From positions 3,217,001 to 3,281,000 of the forward strand of contig NZ_CP147518.1 in the NCBI RefSeq assembly GCF_037201965.1: a stretch of 64,000 nucleotides of DNA, given 5' to 3'. The notes below the pieces were generated by a model. That model was given only the letters and a program-made list of their open reading frames with translations. It did not search any database and was not told the DNA's origin. This stretch comes from Spirosoma sp. SC4-14 (GTDB lineage: Bacteria > Bacteroidota > Bacteroidia > Cytophagales > Spirosomataceae). Shown piece after piece: positions 17,892-26,720 of this stretch (position 1 is its first letter; each line of letters starts with the position of its first letter). The position numbers and the translations under genes are program-made.

Positions 17892-18875
17892 TTATTTTCT
17901 GGCTGTTATCTGGTCCATAATCGAATTGGCCCGCGCTCCTGTCTGGCCCGTACTGGGGCTTTTACCAATACCCCGAAGTTCGTCGACGATCATTTCAAGT
18001 AAGGGTTGCTGAATATGATCCGGGAAAGGAATTGTCACTTCTTCGATGCCTGTTTCGGTTTCAATTTTGATCCGGTAATTTTCGAAATAGGAGAAAGTAA
18101 TTTTGCCTTTGGAGCCAATAAATTGCGTTTCGTCGATGCGTTGTTCCCGATTCACCGTATAGCACCAGCTACCTGTTCCGAGTATGCCCGATTCGAACTC
18201 AAATGTTGCCACTACAATATCATCAGCCTGATATAAACCAGCCTGATTTCTGGCTATCCCATTGGCCTCTTTTAGCGGTCCAAATACATATTCGAGGAAA
18301 TCGAACTGATGTGACGCCAGATCATGGAAGTGTCCGCCCCCCGAAATTTCGGGAAAAACCCGCCATCGGGGCAGAGGGTTTTCACCCACTTCTTCTGCAT
18401 ACGGTTGCCAGTTCAACTGAACCCGTATGTACCGAATATCACCAATTGCTTTTTGGTCGACCAGGTCCTTGATTTTCAGGAAATAAGGCAAAGCGCGTCG
18501 ATAATAGGCCACAAAGAGCGGAACCCCCGTTTCCTGGCTTACCTGATTCATGGATTCGCACTCGGCGGCATTTCGGGCCATTGGCTTTTCTACATAAACA
18601 GGTTTTCCTGCCCGCATTGCCCGGATCGCATAGTCAGCGTGACTATCTGGAGGTGTAGCTACATAAATCGCGTTCACATCAGGATCATTGATCAGTTCGT
18701 CAGCATCTGTATACCACTTTGGAACATTGTGCCGGCGGGCATAATCGGCTGCTTTTTCGGGGTCCCGGCGCATAACCGCTACCAGTGTCGAATGAGGAAT
18801 TCTATTAAATGCGGGTCCGCTTTTTACTTCCGTTACGTCTCCGCAACCAATGATACCCCAATTCAACTGGTCCAT
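17892..18875 (-). CDS. Gfo/Idh/MocA-family NAD(P)-dependent oxidoreductase
   Basis: Cytoplasmic dehydrogenase acting on a sugar or related polyol. The N-terminal Rossmann fold shows WGIIGCGDV and, near residue 95, the family motif EKPMARN in which Lys takes part in catalysis. The C-terminal alpha/beta domain contains the GGGHFHDLASHQFDFL segment with the conserved Asp/His pair of the substrate site. Length 327 is normal. No sugar genes adjoin it, so the substrate is open. It ends 14 bases from the convergent ABC permease. Confidence 0.93.
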   Translation of the reverse strand: MDQLNWGIIGCGDVTEVKSGPAFNRIPHSTLVAVMRRDPEKAADYARRHNVPKWYTDADELINDPDVNAIYVATPPDSHADYAIRAMRAGKPVYVEKPMARNAAECESMNQVSQETGVPLFVAYYRRALPYFLKIKDLVDQKAIGDIRYIRVQLNWQPYAEEVGENPLPRWRVFPEISGGGHFHDLASHQFDFLEYVFGPLKEANGIARNQAGLYQADDIVVATFEFESGILGTGSWCYTVNREQRIDETQFIGSKGKITFSYFENYRIKIETETGIEEVTIPFPDHIQQPLLEMIVDELRGIGKSPSTGQTGARANSIMDQITARK

Positions 18876-18995
18876 ATAACTAATCCTGATCTTTTTCCTG
18901 GTTCTACTTGCTGAATGTAAAAGCAGATGTATACAGAATCTATCTGTTTTCTGCCCACATCTGCTCTATTTTTTCAACTATAATCAACGGGTTTC

Positions 18996-20309
18996 CTAGC
19001 TTTTTTTCTTACTGGCAACGGCCTGTTTCTCCGAAATGGCCGAAATGGCCGTAACCAGCCGATCCAGATCTTTAGGCGAATGATAAACGTGGGGAGTAAC
19101 CCGAACTCCGTGAAAATGCTCCCAATCAATTGTTGTTGTATGGATTTTGTATTTGTTCATCAACTGCCCGTCTACCTCGCTGGCTTTCATCCCATCGATC
19201 GAAAATAGAGCAACCGCTCCGGCAAATTCGGGTTTGAGCGATGTGTGAAGTTTCACTCCTGGCAGGTCTTTAACGCGCTCCATCCAATAGTTTTTGAGGT
19301 AATGGGCGCGGGCAAACTTACGGGCAGAACCAATGCTATTATGAAAATCAACCGCCGTTCCGATCGCCATTTCCGACGCAAATGATCGGGTTCCTAAACT
19401 CTCGAATTTGCGAATATCGGGCCCATCCGGTTCATTGTTCGAGAGGAGTGCCCATACGTTTTTAATTTTAGGCTGGCGGATATACAACATGCCACTCCCG
19501 AATGGCGCACAGAGCCACTTATGAAGGCTCGTAGCATAATAATCAGCTCCCAGATCAGGAATTTTGAAGTCAAACAGCGCAAATGAGTGGGCGCCATCGG
19601 CAATTACCTCAATACCCCGTTTGTGGGCTTCATCGGCAATCTTACGTACTGGCAGCACCTGGCCTACCCAGTTAACCAGGTGAGTAACATGCACGACTTT
19701 GGTTTTAGACGTGAAGGCTTTCACAAATGTATCGACAAGTACGTCGTCGTTTTCGCTCGGCAAATCCAGGTCCAGAAACACTAATTTGATACCATCCCGC
19801 TTTTCGCGCTGTTTCCAGGCGTTCAGCATGTTTGGGTAATCTTGTTTTGTCAATACAATTTCGTCCCCAGCCTTTAAGTTGAGGCCGAAAATAACCGTAT
19901 TCAGTCCTTCGGTAGCATTTCGGTTGATGGCTATTTCTTCGGGCGAGCAGCCTCCCAGGTCGGCCAGTTTCGCACGCAACGATTCGCGCCCCTGGTCCAG
20001 AATGCGCCACATGTAGTATGATGGGGCCTCATTACAATATTGATAGAATCGGATGTGAGCGTCCTGAACCACTTTCGGCTGTGGGCACACCCCGCCATTG
20101 TTCAGGTTGAGTATGGTAGGGGAAACGGTATATTCTGATTTCACCCACGCCCAGAAATCTTCATCCTGAGCCCATTCTGTAGCCGATTTCTGTCCCATGT
20201 CGGCCGAGGGAATCGATTTGGCAAAGGCTTCGGGTAAAAAAGAAGGTAACGTGAGCGCACCAGTGGCAGCAACTGCGGTCTGTCGGAAGAAAGTTCTGCG
20301 GGATGACAT
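18996..20309 (-). CDS. Class V PLP-dependent aminotransferase, Tat-exported
   Basis: Fold-type I PLP enzyme of the class V/isopenicillin-N-epimerase-like group. The opening SSRRTFFRQTAVAATGAL is a twin-arginine signal with a hydrophobic core to about residue 25, so the folded holoenzyme should go to the periplasm. Catalytic residues are visible: Asp238 in ADGAHS pairs with the pyridine nitrogen, and Lys264 in SLHKWLCAPFGSG binds PLP. The N-terminal NLNNGGVCPQP and NRNATEGLN segments are standard for the subfamily. Substrate may be an amino acid or a cysteine-containing compound; sequence does not decide. Confidence 0.9.
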   Translation of the reverse strand: MSSRRTFFRQTAVAATGALTLPSFLPEAFAKSIPSADMGQKSATEWAQDEDFWAWVKSEYTVSPTILNLNNGGVCPQPKVVQDAHIRFYQYCNEAPSYYMWRILDQGRESLRAKLADLGGCSPEEIAINRNATEGLNTVIFGLNLKAGDEIVLTKQDYPNMLNAWKQREKRDGIKLVFLDLDLPSENDDVLVDTFVKAFTSKTKVVHVTHLVNWVGQVLPVRKIADEAHKRGIEVIADGAHSFALFDFKIPDLGADYYATSLHKWLCAPFGSGMLYIRQPKIKNVWALLSNNEPDGPDIRKFESLGTRSFASEMAIGTAVDFHNSIGSARKFARAHYLKNYWMERVKDLPGVKLHTSLKPEFAGAVALFSIDGMKASEVDGQLMNKYKIHTTTIDWEHFHGVRVTPHVYHSPKDLDRLVTAISAISEKQAVASKKKS

Positions 20310-20517
20310 GATAGCTTATGTTCTGAGGATGAACGATATATGGTAAAACTACGGTTTTTTAGTTTAAACCAATTAATGGCTAGGCCAAAAAGGCTGGTAT
20401 CTATTGAATATTTGGCAAAAATACCGCTATGCCTAATGGTAAGCCCTGGTATCCTCGATCTATAACGGCAAAACAACCGCTGGTTGTAGTCTCAGGTTTT
20501 ATAAAAGTAATTCGGCC

Positions 20518-21927
20518 TTACTTGCTTATCGTAAACTGGTCCTGAATCGAGCCGTCGCCCGCAATCATGGTAGCCGACAGTTTGTTGCCTTCAATCTCGA
20601 TGTACATAGACCCTCCCACGCCATCATAGGAGACCTCCATTGCGTTATGTGGCCATTGCGCCGTGCCGGTTTTTACGTGACCCCCCCCCGCTCCGCCATC
20701 GCCATTAACCACATAGATCGTACCTTCGTTGACAGCCGCTTTGCGATTTTTTACAAAATGACTTTCTGATTTTCCTGGCTGACTGGCTGGTTTACTGGCA
20801 CTATTGGCCGTATGGGTGCTGGCGTCGAATGTAAGTTCATCGCCATAATGCCCTTTCAGCAAACCCGACCGTTCGTAAACGTGGCTATGACCGCCCATTA
20901 CCAGATCGACCTTGTATTGCTCCAGCACCGGAAGCAGATTCATCCGGACATCCCGAAGCTGTTTTTCTTTGTCTGAATCGTGCGTGCCTTTCGTGTAGGG
21001 CGGATGGTGCCAATATGCAATGATCCAGGTGATTTTAGGATTAGTTTGAGCGGCTGCCAGATCCTGTTTCAACCACGCCAGTTGTGGACTGCCTTCACCA
21101 AACCGCACGTTGGAAGCTTTGTAGGTGCTGTCGTCATAACGGTCCGAATCGAGGCTAACAAAATGGATATTACCGTAATTGAACGAATAGTAGGATTCGC
21201 TTCCCGACGGCACACCACCCGCTTCGCCCTTAGTTGGATGCGATACTACCTGATAATACGGAATGTCGAGGCTAACCCGCAGGTCGTTGTTGCCCGCATA
21301 GTCATGGTTGCCGGGTGTAGCAAAAATGGGCGTTTGTTTCATAAACCGATCGCCCGCATAACCCGTATCGGCGCTAAACACATTATGCTGGTATTCGGCA
21401 TCCTGCCCCCGATTATAGGCATTGTCGCCGAGCCAGAGCCATAGGTCAATGTAAGGGTCACCAATACCTTTTACGTATTCTTTAAACGCGTTTTTTACGT
21501 TGAACTGCCGGGCCGAATGATTACCAAAATCGCCCAGCGACCAGATCCGGGTTTTCTTGGCAGTGCCTTCGGTTGGAAAGGTATAAAAGAAATTGTCGTT
21601 GTTTCCCTGTAGGGTTACATCGGCAGTTCCAATGGAATAGAAATACTGCGTATTCGGTTTCAGACCCGACACGGTTATTTCATGATCGGTGGTAGCGCTG
21701 GGTTCGCTGGTTGTTTTAGAGAGCTTACTGCCCGATGTGCCATAGCGCACCACGCCGGTTGAGGGCGTGCTCGTTCGCCAGCGGACTGTGATGCTGGTTG
21801 GCGTCGCTCTTTGTAGATAGGGCCCACGCACGAGCTCTCCACCCGACTGAGCATTAGCCCGTAGCATTGGCAGGTTAATCAGGCAGCATAGAAGAAACAG
21901 ATACCAAACAGAGGATGAGTACCGCAT
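20518..21927 (-). CDS. Purple acid phosphatase-like metallophosphoesterase
   Basis: Exported phosphoesterase. A signal peptide (MRYSSSVWYLFLLCCLINL, ending near RANAQ) is followed by a fibronectin-III-like PAP N-domain at about 30-125 (LQRATPTSITVRWRT) and a calcineurin-like catalytic domain. All metal-binding blocks are present: GDFG, GDNAY, GNHDY, the YWHHPPY His, and GGHSHVYER, together the five-block order of purple acid phosphatases. It should release phosphate from organic esters in the periplasm or at the surface. No Pho-box can be recognised, and neighbours give no further clue. Confidence 0.93.
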   Translation of the reverse strand: MRYSSSVWYLFLLCCLINLPMLRANAQSGGELVRGPYLQRATPTSITVRWRTSTPSTGVVRYGTSGSKLSKTTSEPSATTDHEITVSGLKPNTQYFYSIGTADVTLQGNNDNFFYTFPTEGTAKKTRIWSLGDFGNHSARQFNVKNAFKEYVKGIGDPYIDLWLWLGDNAYNRGQDAEYQHNVFSADTGYAGDRFMKQTPIFATPGNHDYAGNNDLRVSLDIPYYQVVSHPTKGEAGGVPSGSESYYSFNYGNIHFVSLDSDRYDDSTYKASNVRFGEGSPQLAWLKQDLAAAQTNPKITWIIAYWHHPPYTKGTHDSDKEKQLRDVRMNLLPVLEQYKVDLVMGGHSHVYERSGLLKGHYGDELTFDASTHTANSASKPASQPGKSESHFVKNRKAAVNEGTIYVVNGDGGAGGGHVKTGTAQWPHNAMEVSYDGVGGSMYIEIEGNKLSATMIAGDGSIQDQFTISK

Positions 21928-22060
21928 GAAAAAAGAGGAAGTTTTTGATAGGCAAAGCTACCAGGATGATTCCGGAATACTATTACCAAACTGTAAACAA
22001 ATGACCAGCTATTGTTTTACTTACTATGACCCGAAAAGGACTATGGAGAGAGCCGTTTTC

Positions 22061-22957
22061 CTATTGTTTTTCCCAATAATCCCAGGCTGCTCGGGCAATA
22101 CGGGCAATTACGGCTTCGCGGGTTTTGGTATCGGTTCTGGCGTCGGATACAAACACGGCAATGGCGATGTGTTTGCCGTTGGGCAATGTAATGAGCCCAA
22201 TGTCATTAGTAGCGGCCGTAACGCCATCGATGGTCCAGGACGTACCCGTTTTGTGGGCGACTACGGTGCCTTTCGGTAATTGCCCTTTCAGTCGGTTGAG
22301 ACCCGTTTCGGTTTCGGTCATAATTCGGAGCAAAAAGGTCCGGCTGGCTGGCGAAAGTCCTTTTCCTTGCTGTAAGAGCCGCAATAGCGCAACGGCCTCG
22401 TTGGGTTTAGCCCAGTTTCTGTACTGAACGGCATTGTCGCTGCCGATTTCGCGTTCGGTATTCTTAACGATGATGTTACGAATACCCAGGCTTTTCAGAT
22501 AGGCCATAATTGGCGTTGAGCCTCCGGCAAGGTTCATAAGAATATCGCTGGCCGATCCGTCGCTTTCTGAAACGGCATATCGCAGCAGTTCGGAAAGGCT
22601 CAGTGAGGAACCATTCGGAAATTTATCCCGAATGGGACTGTGCTGCCGTTCTGAAATATAATCGGCTTTAGTAAACGGAACGCGCTGGTTAAGGGCCAAT
22701 TTCTTCTGATCGACGAGGTGTAAAACAGCCATGGCTATTGGCATTTTGTAGACACTCTGCATCGGAAACTGCTCATTGCCTTTCAAACTGACCGATTCAC
22801 CGGTTTCGACCAGCATGGCGGCTACCCCTACCTTTCCCTGGGCATCGCTGGCGATTTGAGCAATCTGGCTTTCTAATTTCTGAATAGAATGTTGGTCAGA
22901 TTGGCCGAATACGAGGGTAAAACTAAAGAGAAGAATTGGTAGAGGAATCTTGACCAT
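22061..22957 (-). CDS. bla: Class A beta-lactamase (subclass A2-like)
   Basis: Periplasmic serine beta-lactamase. After a signal peptide (VKIPLPILLFSFTLVFGQ) come the active-site motifs, counted from a frame starting three codons upstream: Ser71-V-Y-Lys74, Ser135-Asp-Gly137, the omega-loop general base Glu171 in NTEREIG, and Lys239-Thr-Gly241. The NAVQYRNW stretch after the omega loop is typical of subclass A2 enzymes of Bacteroidota (the CepA/CfxA/PER branch). Most A2 enzymes have SDN where this has SDG. No mobile element is nearby, so it appears to be an intrinsic gene. Substrate range cannot be told from sequence. Confidence 0.92.
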   Translation of the reverse strand: MVKIPLPILLFSFTLVFGQSDQHSIQKLESQIAQIASDAQGKVGVAAMLVETGESVSLKGNEQFPMQSVYKMPIAMAVLHLVDQKKLALNQRVPFTKADYISERQHSPIRDKFPNGSSLSLSELLRYAVSESDGSASDILMNLAGGSTPIMAYLKSLGIRNIIVKNTEREIGSDNAVQYRNWAKPNEAVALLRLLQQGKGLSPASRTFLLRIMTETETGLNRLKGQLPKGTVVAHKTGTSWTIDGVTAATNDIGLITLPNGKHIAIAVFVSDARTDTKTREAVIARIARAAWDYWEKQ

Positions 22958-23027
22958 AATGAGCAATTATTTTTACTGTGAAATTAGGTAATATATAGTT
23001 TATGATTGGATATATAATTGTATAATT

Positions 23028-23066
23028 AACTGTTTTTTTGTGATGATAAACTGTTTTTTGTGATGA
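23028..23066 (+). repeat. Tandem duplication over a start codon, with mini-ORF
   Basis: The words aactgtttttttgtgatga and aactgttttttgtgatga lie 21 bases apart. Both contain ATG. The first ATG (23043) opens a six-codon frame MINCFL whose TGA overlaps the ATG of the lipoprotein gene (TGATG). Confidence 0.6.
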
Positions 23067-23797
23067 GAAAAGGCTATTTGTTAGCTCTGTGGCTTTTGTT
23101 GCCAGGCGTTTTCTCCTGTCGAAAAGCTGAAATAGTAGAAACTGATCCGCAAATTCTGAACGCGTCAATTACAGGCGATCCGGCTACAACGACAGCAATA
23201 GATCAGGCGGCTGGTACAATTACCATTGCTCCTTTTACCTATCAGACTGGTCGTTTAAGAAGTAAATTTTCTGTAATTACGTTTCAGACAACTCCTAATT
23301 CCATTGTGGCGCCAGTGGATATGCGAACGATAGATTTGCTCTATTCGCCGGAAGGAAAGTCGCAGGCAATTACAATTGATGTCATCAATTACAATAATAG
23401 TGATCCTATCCGGCTATTTGCGCGATTAAAAGGGCAGACAAAACAAAAAGAATACAAACTATTGCTTCAGGCGGATGGGGCGCTGCGATTTGAATCGGGG
23501 GGAACAACAGTTGATACGATCAGGATCAATCTAAAGTACTACCAAGACTACGTGGTTTTTTTGCCTGTTAGTAACTTATACGATGGGCACCCTGGCGGGT
23601 TTAAAATCTTTGCTACCAAAGAGGGGAGTACTACGCCAATCGAGCTTCAATTAAATACGGATGACCGAAGTCAGGATGAAGTAGGTTTCTATTTTAATAA
23701 ACAGACAACGCCACCCGGAATATATAGTATTGAATTGTTAAAAGGTGATGGGCAACGGGCTATCGCCCCTACCCGAATTTGGGTAGACAATACGTAA
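23063..23797 (+). CDS. Lipoprotein of unknown function
   Basis: A 244-residue protein beginning RKGYLLALWLLLPGVFSC: a clean lipoprotein signal with Cys as the first mature residue. The rest is rich in beta-type alternation and Thr/Ile, with no recognised domain; a DTIRINLKYYQDYVVFLPV strand and a C-terminal GIYSIELLKGDGQRA segment suggest an Ig-like or carbohydrate-binding-like sandwich. The ATG is preceded by GTG, giving GTGATG; the ATG is taken as start. A second lipoprotein gene follows 36 bases later, likely in one operon. Confidence 0.65.
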   Translation: MRKGYLLALWLLLPGVFSCRKAEIVETDPQILNASITGDPATTTAIDQAAGTITIAPFTYQTGRLRSKFSVITFQTTPNSIVAPVDMRTIDLLYSPEGKSQAITIDVINYNNSDPIRLFARLKGQTKQKEYKLLLQADGALRFESGGTTVDTIRINLKYYQDYVVFLPVSNLYDGHPGGFKIFATKEGSTTPIELQLNTDDRSQDEVGFYFNKQTTPPGIYSIELLKGDGQRAIAPTRIWVDNT

Positions 23798-23833
23798 GGC
23801 AAGCAACCATTGCCGAAGAGAACACACAACACC

Positions 23834-24649
23834 ATGAAAACAGCTATAACAGCACTTATCTCTCTATTGGTATCGGCCTGTGTTACCCCCGAAACTAACA
23901 TTAATCCGAACAATACGACGACAGATAAATCAATACCTTCATCGTCTGAATCCGAAAAAACAGACGTTGTACCATTGGGGCCGGTAGCGCAAATCACGGA
24001 GTATTTTGTCAATATAGATCCGGAGAAAACCGTTACACTGAACGGAACGTCGGTCGGTTTGCGGTGGCGGCTCAAAAATGATTATAGCTACGACGAACTA
24101 AACCGACTGATCCAGCAGAAAACAACGCTCTGGAATACGAACTATTGGGAACAGCTTTCCTATCGATACACACCCGATCTGGTTCAGCGATATCAGAATG
24201 CCGATAGCAAAGATCTTGTTAACGTACTGCTGCTGAACGAAAAAGGATTCCTGAAAGGAAATCAGGAGCCTGATGAGTATGTATATGATGCGGATGGATT
24301 TCTAATCAGCTATAAAGGCAACGGGCAGCAGGATACCTACACAGTGAAAGATGGTAATGTAATTGCGCGTGAAACGGTCTTTGATTCGGGTATGATTCAG
24401 CGAAATACGTACGAATACAACCTGACTAAGCCCAGCGTTCCGTCGCCGTTGACTTTTCTTGGACAGCACAGCCGGAATTTGCTCGTCAAACAGACATTGG
24501 TAGTAACCTCAGCTACATTACTGGATGCGCAGACTACTATTTTTCGGTATTACTACGATAACGATTCGCAGGGGCGGCCAATTCGCGAGTATGTGGTGCC
24601 CAACGGTGTGTCGGAACCCGGTAGCGTTCGGGAGTTTGTGTATCGGTAA
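23834..24649 (+). CDS. Lipoprotein of unknown function
   Basis: The first residues KTAITALISLLVSAC form a lipoprotein signal; the next 30 residues are a Thr/Ser/Asn-rich linker. The mature part contains Tyr/Asp motifs such as YSYDELNRL, YVYDADGFLI and YYYDNDSQGRPIREY, the pattern of RHS/YD-type repeats and of many Bacteroidota 'DUF4595-like' surface lipoproteins. Function not known. A TTG eight codons upstream is in frame but the ATG is a better start for a signal peptide. It ends 12 bases before a strong terminator. Confidence 0.65.
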   Translation: MKTAITALISLLVSACVTPETNINPNNTTTDKSIPSSSESEKTDVVPLGPVAQITEYFVNIDPEKTVTLNGTSVGLRWRLKNDYSYDELNRLIQQKTTLWNTNYWEQLSYRYTPDLVQRYQNADSKDLVNVLLLNEKGFLKGNQEPDEYVYDADGFLISYKGNGQQDTYTVKDGNVIARETVFDSGMIQRNTYEYNLTKPSVPSPLTFLGQHSRNLLVKQTLVVTSATLLDAQTTIFRYYYDNDSQGRPIREYVVPNGVSEPGSVREFVYR

Positions 24650-24660
24650 CTAAACGAGTG

Positions 24661-24697
24661 CCAATAAAAAAGGAGCGAAAGGCTCCTTTTTTATTGG
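24661..24697. terminator. Bidirectional terminator between lipoprotein gene and menB
   Basis: Perfect 16-base arms (ccaataaaaaaggagc and its complement) flank a 5-base loop. The A- and T-runs lie within the arms, so either strand gives a GC stem followed by U-rich sequence. It separates two convergent genes. Confidence 0.9.
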
Positions 24698-24708
24698 TAT
24701 ATGGGCAC

Positions 24709-25533
24709 TTAAGGAAACTTGGGAAACTTGCTGAAGTCGGGTTTTCGCTTTTCCAGAAAGGCATCCTTTCCTTCTTTGGCTTCTTCTGAAAGGTAATAGA
24801 GCAGTGTGGCATCGCCCGCCAACTGCTGAATTCCGGCCTGGCCGTCGAGTTCGGCATTGAAGGAAGCTTTGAGCATACGAAGAGCAATTGGGCTTTTTTC
24901 CAGCATTTTACGGCACCACACAATGGTCGTTTCTTCGAGTTCATCGAGCGGTACTACTTTGTTAACCAACCCCATGTCCAGCGCTTCCTGTGCGTCATAC
25001 TGATCGCACAGATACCAGATTTCGCGGGCTTTTTTCTGGCCAACGATCCGGGCGAGGTATGAAGCGCCAAAACCGCCATCGAAACTGCCTACTTTAGGAC
25101 CGGTTTGGCCAAACCGTGCGTTGTCGGCGGCTATAGTCAGGTCGCATACAACGTGTAGCACATGCCCGCCCCCAATGGCATAGCCTGCCACCATAGCAAC
25201 TACAGGCTTGGGAATTCGCCGGATTTGCATTTGCAGATCAAGCACATTCAGGCGGGGAACTTTATCTTCGCCAATATAACCGCCGTGTCCACGAACCGAC
25301 TGGTCGCCACCGCTACAGAACGCTTCACCACCTTCGCCGGTCAGAATAACAACCCCAACGCGCTCGTCCTGCCGGGCAATTTCCATCGCTTCCGACATTT
25401 CTTTCACCGTCTGGGGCGTAAAGGCGTTTCGTTTGTGCGGGCGATTGATGCTGATTTTGGCAATCCCGTCGTAATAGCTGAAAATAATTTCCTGGTATTC
25501 TTTTATGGTCTCCCAGGGGTAGTTACTTGTCAT
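24709..25533 (-). CDS. menB: 1,4-dihydroxy-2-naphthoyl-CoA synthase
   Basis: Closes the second ring of menaquinone by Dieckmann-type condensation of o-succinylbenzoyl-CoA. A 274-residue crotonase-fold enzyme. MenB marks are [14 protein letters not shown] near residue 73, the oxyanion-hole segment [12 protein letters not shown], the [23 protein letters not shown] block, and a C-terminal [13 protein letters not shown] tail that is nearly invariant in the family. The product of MenE, encoded 1.2 kb away on the other strand, is its substrate. It is preceded by a repetitive hairpin that separates it from the DUF2452 gene. Confidence 0.98.
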   Translation of the reverse strand: MTSNYPWETIKEYQEIIFSYYDGIAKISINRPHKRNAFTPQTVKEMSEAMEIARQDERVGVVILTGEGGEAFCSGGDQSVRGHGGYIGEDKVPRLNVLDLQMQIRRIPKPVVAMVAGYAIGGGHVLHVVCDLTIAADNARFGQTGPKVGSFDGGFGASYLARIVGQKKAREIWYLCDQYDAQEALDMGLVNKVVPLDELEETTIVWCRKMLEKSPIALRMLKASFNAELDGQAGIQQLAGDATLLYYLSEEAKEGKDAFLEKRKPDFSKFPKFP

Positions 25534-25550
25534 AGAATAAAAGTGAAAGA

Positions 25551-25616
25551 GTGAAAGAGCGAAAGAGTGAAAGAGCGAATATCGGCAATCGCTCTTTCAC
25601 TCTTTCGCTCTTTCAC
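25551..25616. repeat. 28-bp inverted repeat built of tandem GTGAAAGAGC-like units
   Basis: Left arm 25551-25578 and right arm 25589-25616 are perfect 28-base inverted copies with a 10-base loop. Each arm is made of short near-repeats (gtgaaagagc, gaaagagtga). The right arm contains the stop codon of the DUF2452 gene. It could act as that gene's terminator or stabilise its 3' end before menB. Confidence 0.8.
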
Positions 25617-26071
25617 TCATTATAAGATACTTCATGATACTGCACATCCCAGGTATGATCGGCCATCATTCGAACGGTGGCCAGGCAGCGTTCGAACGGA
25701 AATTTACGACCCCATTCGTTGGGTGCCACCATCGAAAGGAGGTCAGTGCCGTTTTTGCGCTGATAGAAATAATAGGTATGGCCTACAATGGGTTCAAAAT
25801 TCATATGGGCTGCGTAGATTCGTTCCGAAATTTCGACCCGATTGCGGATAGCCGTAGCCTGCTCGGCCAGTAGCTGCATTTGCCGGTAAAGCTGGCTTAG
25901 TTGCAAATCTGTCTGTTCGCGCATGGCAGCAACGGCCCGGCCGGTAATTTTACCTTTGTCTTCGGGGCGAATAACAGCTCCTCCTGCCGTGTGTGCATAC
26001 GCCAGAAGTCCCGGAGCTTCGGCAACTTTGTCAGGAGAAATGGGATTGACAATTACTTTTGCTTCTTCCAT
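25613..26071 (-). CDS. DUF2452-family protein
   Basis: A cytoplasmic protein of about 152 residues recognised by its conserved blocks: ISPDKVAEAPGLLAYAHT, GAVIRPEDKGKITGRA, an amphipathic helix with LYRQMQLLAEQA, and FEPIVGHTYYFYQRKNGT followed by LSMVAPNEWG. The family has no known activity; the YFYQRKNG and SMVAPNEWG pieces look like a small beta domain. A longer frame starts at TTG 26125 and would overlap the divergent Rieske leader, so the ATG at 26071 is preferred. It is read toward menB and may be co-transcribed. Confidence 0.85.
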   Translation of the reverse strand: MEEAKVIVNPISPDKVAEAPGLLAYAHTAGGAVIRPEDKGKITGRAVAAMREQTDLQLSQLYRQMQLLAEQATAIRNRVEISERIYAAHMNFEPIVGHTYYFYQRKNGTDLLSMVAPNEWGRKFPFERCLATVRMMADHTWDVQYHEVSYNE

Positions 26072-26183
26072 ACTAGATGGGTAACCGCCCGGCGAACCTG
26101 TTGGTTCGCTGTCGTTGAATGACAAAAAAAACAGATCTTTACATCGGAAAACCGATCATGTTTGCAAAAATACAACGAACCAC

Positions 26184-26636
26184 ATGGAAAACACCTTACC
26201 GACAATGGACCGGCACGAGTTTTTTCGATTAGTTGGCACAAGTATCGGCGCTATTTTGCTGACACGGTGCAGTGCCGCCTGTGGGCAGGGTGATACCGTC
26301 GATACGTTGGTTCAGCCCGAACCGCCAATTGACTTTTTGATCAACCTGAACGATCGGTCGAATGTAAACCTGAAGGTGAAAGGCGGTTATGTCGTAATCA
26401 ATAACATCATTGTTGCCCAGACAAAGGAAGGGAAATATCTGGCCGTTTCGTCGAAGTGTACGCACCAGAGTAATGTGGCATTGGTCTATAAAGCCACCGA
26501 AAATCAGTTTTATTGCCCACTTCATCTGTCGCGGTTCGACGCCATCGGCAATGTGGTGGCAGGGCCTGCCACCAAAGCATTAACGCAATATTCAGTAAAT
26601 GATCTGGCGAATGGTACGCTACGGGTGCATACGTAG
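26184..26636 (+). CDS. Rieske [2Fe-2S] lipoprotein
   Basis: An envelope redox protein. The N-terminus MDRHEFFRLVGTSIGAILLTRC combines a Tat-like start with a lipobox-like Cys at about residue 28. The Rieske cluster site is CTH (near residue 93) and CPLH (17 residues on), giving two Cys and two His ligands. The extra disulfide cysteines of high-potential Rieske proteins (CTHxxC and CPCH) are Asn and Leu here, so a lower-potential, ferredoxin-like cluster is expected. It lies between menaquinone genes and may exchange electrons with the quinone pool; that link is inference. ATG at 26184 is preferred over an in-frame extension to 26115. Confidence 0.85.
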   Translation: MENTLPTMDRHEFFRLVGTSIGAILLTRCSAACGQGDTVDTLVQPEPPIDFLINLNDRSNVNLKVKGGYVVINNIIVAQTKEGKYLAVSSKCTHQSNVALVYKATENQFYCPLHLSRFDAIGNVVAGPATKALTQYSVNDLANGTLRVHT

Positions 26637-26720
26637 GTGGTATTGATGCTATGGCGTATGCGTTATAGTTGCTCCGCTCATCAGCATATATCCACCTCAT
26701 GCAGCGCAACCGTAAACCAT
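26637..26720. repeat. Member of dispersed intergenic repeat family
   Basis: Contains gttatagttgctccgc (26662-26677), 14 of 16 identical to the 16.1-kb copy read in reverse and to the copy at 44.05 kb, and gcagcgcaaccgtaaacc (26701-26718), 17 of 18 identical to the right arm at 16117-16134. Its right end runs up to the first ATG of menE. Confidence 0.55.

Noticed and set aside
22061..22957. Beta-lactamase as an acquired resistance gene
   Set aside because: No insertion sequence, integron or change of base composition nearby; the family is intrinsic in many environmental Bacteroidota.
25551..25616. Possible CRISPR or satellite array (gaaagag units)
   Set aside because: The units are only 7-10 bases, form one hairpin and have no unique spacers or cas genes.
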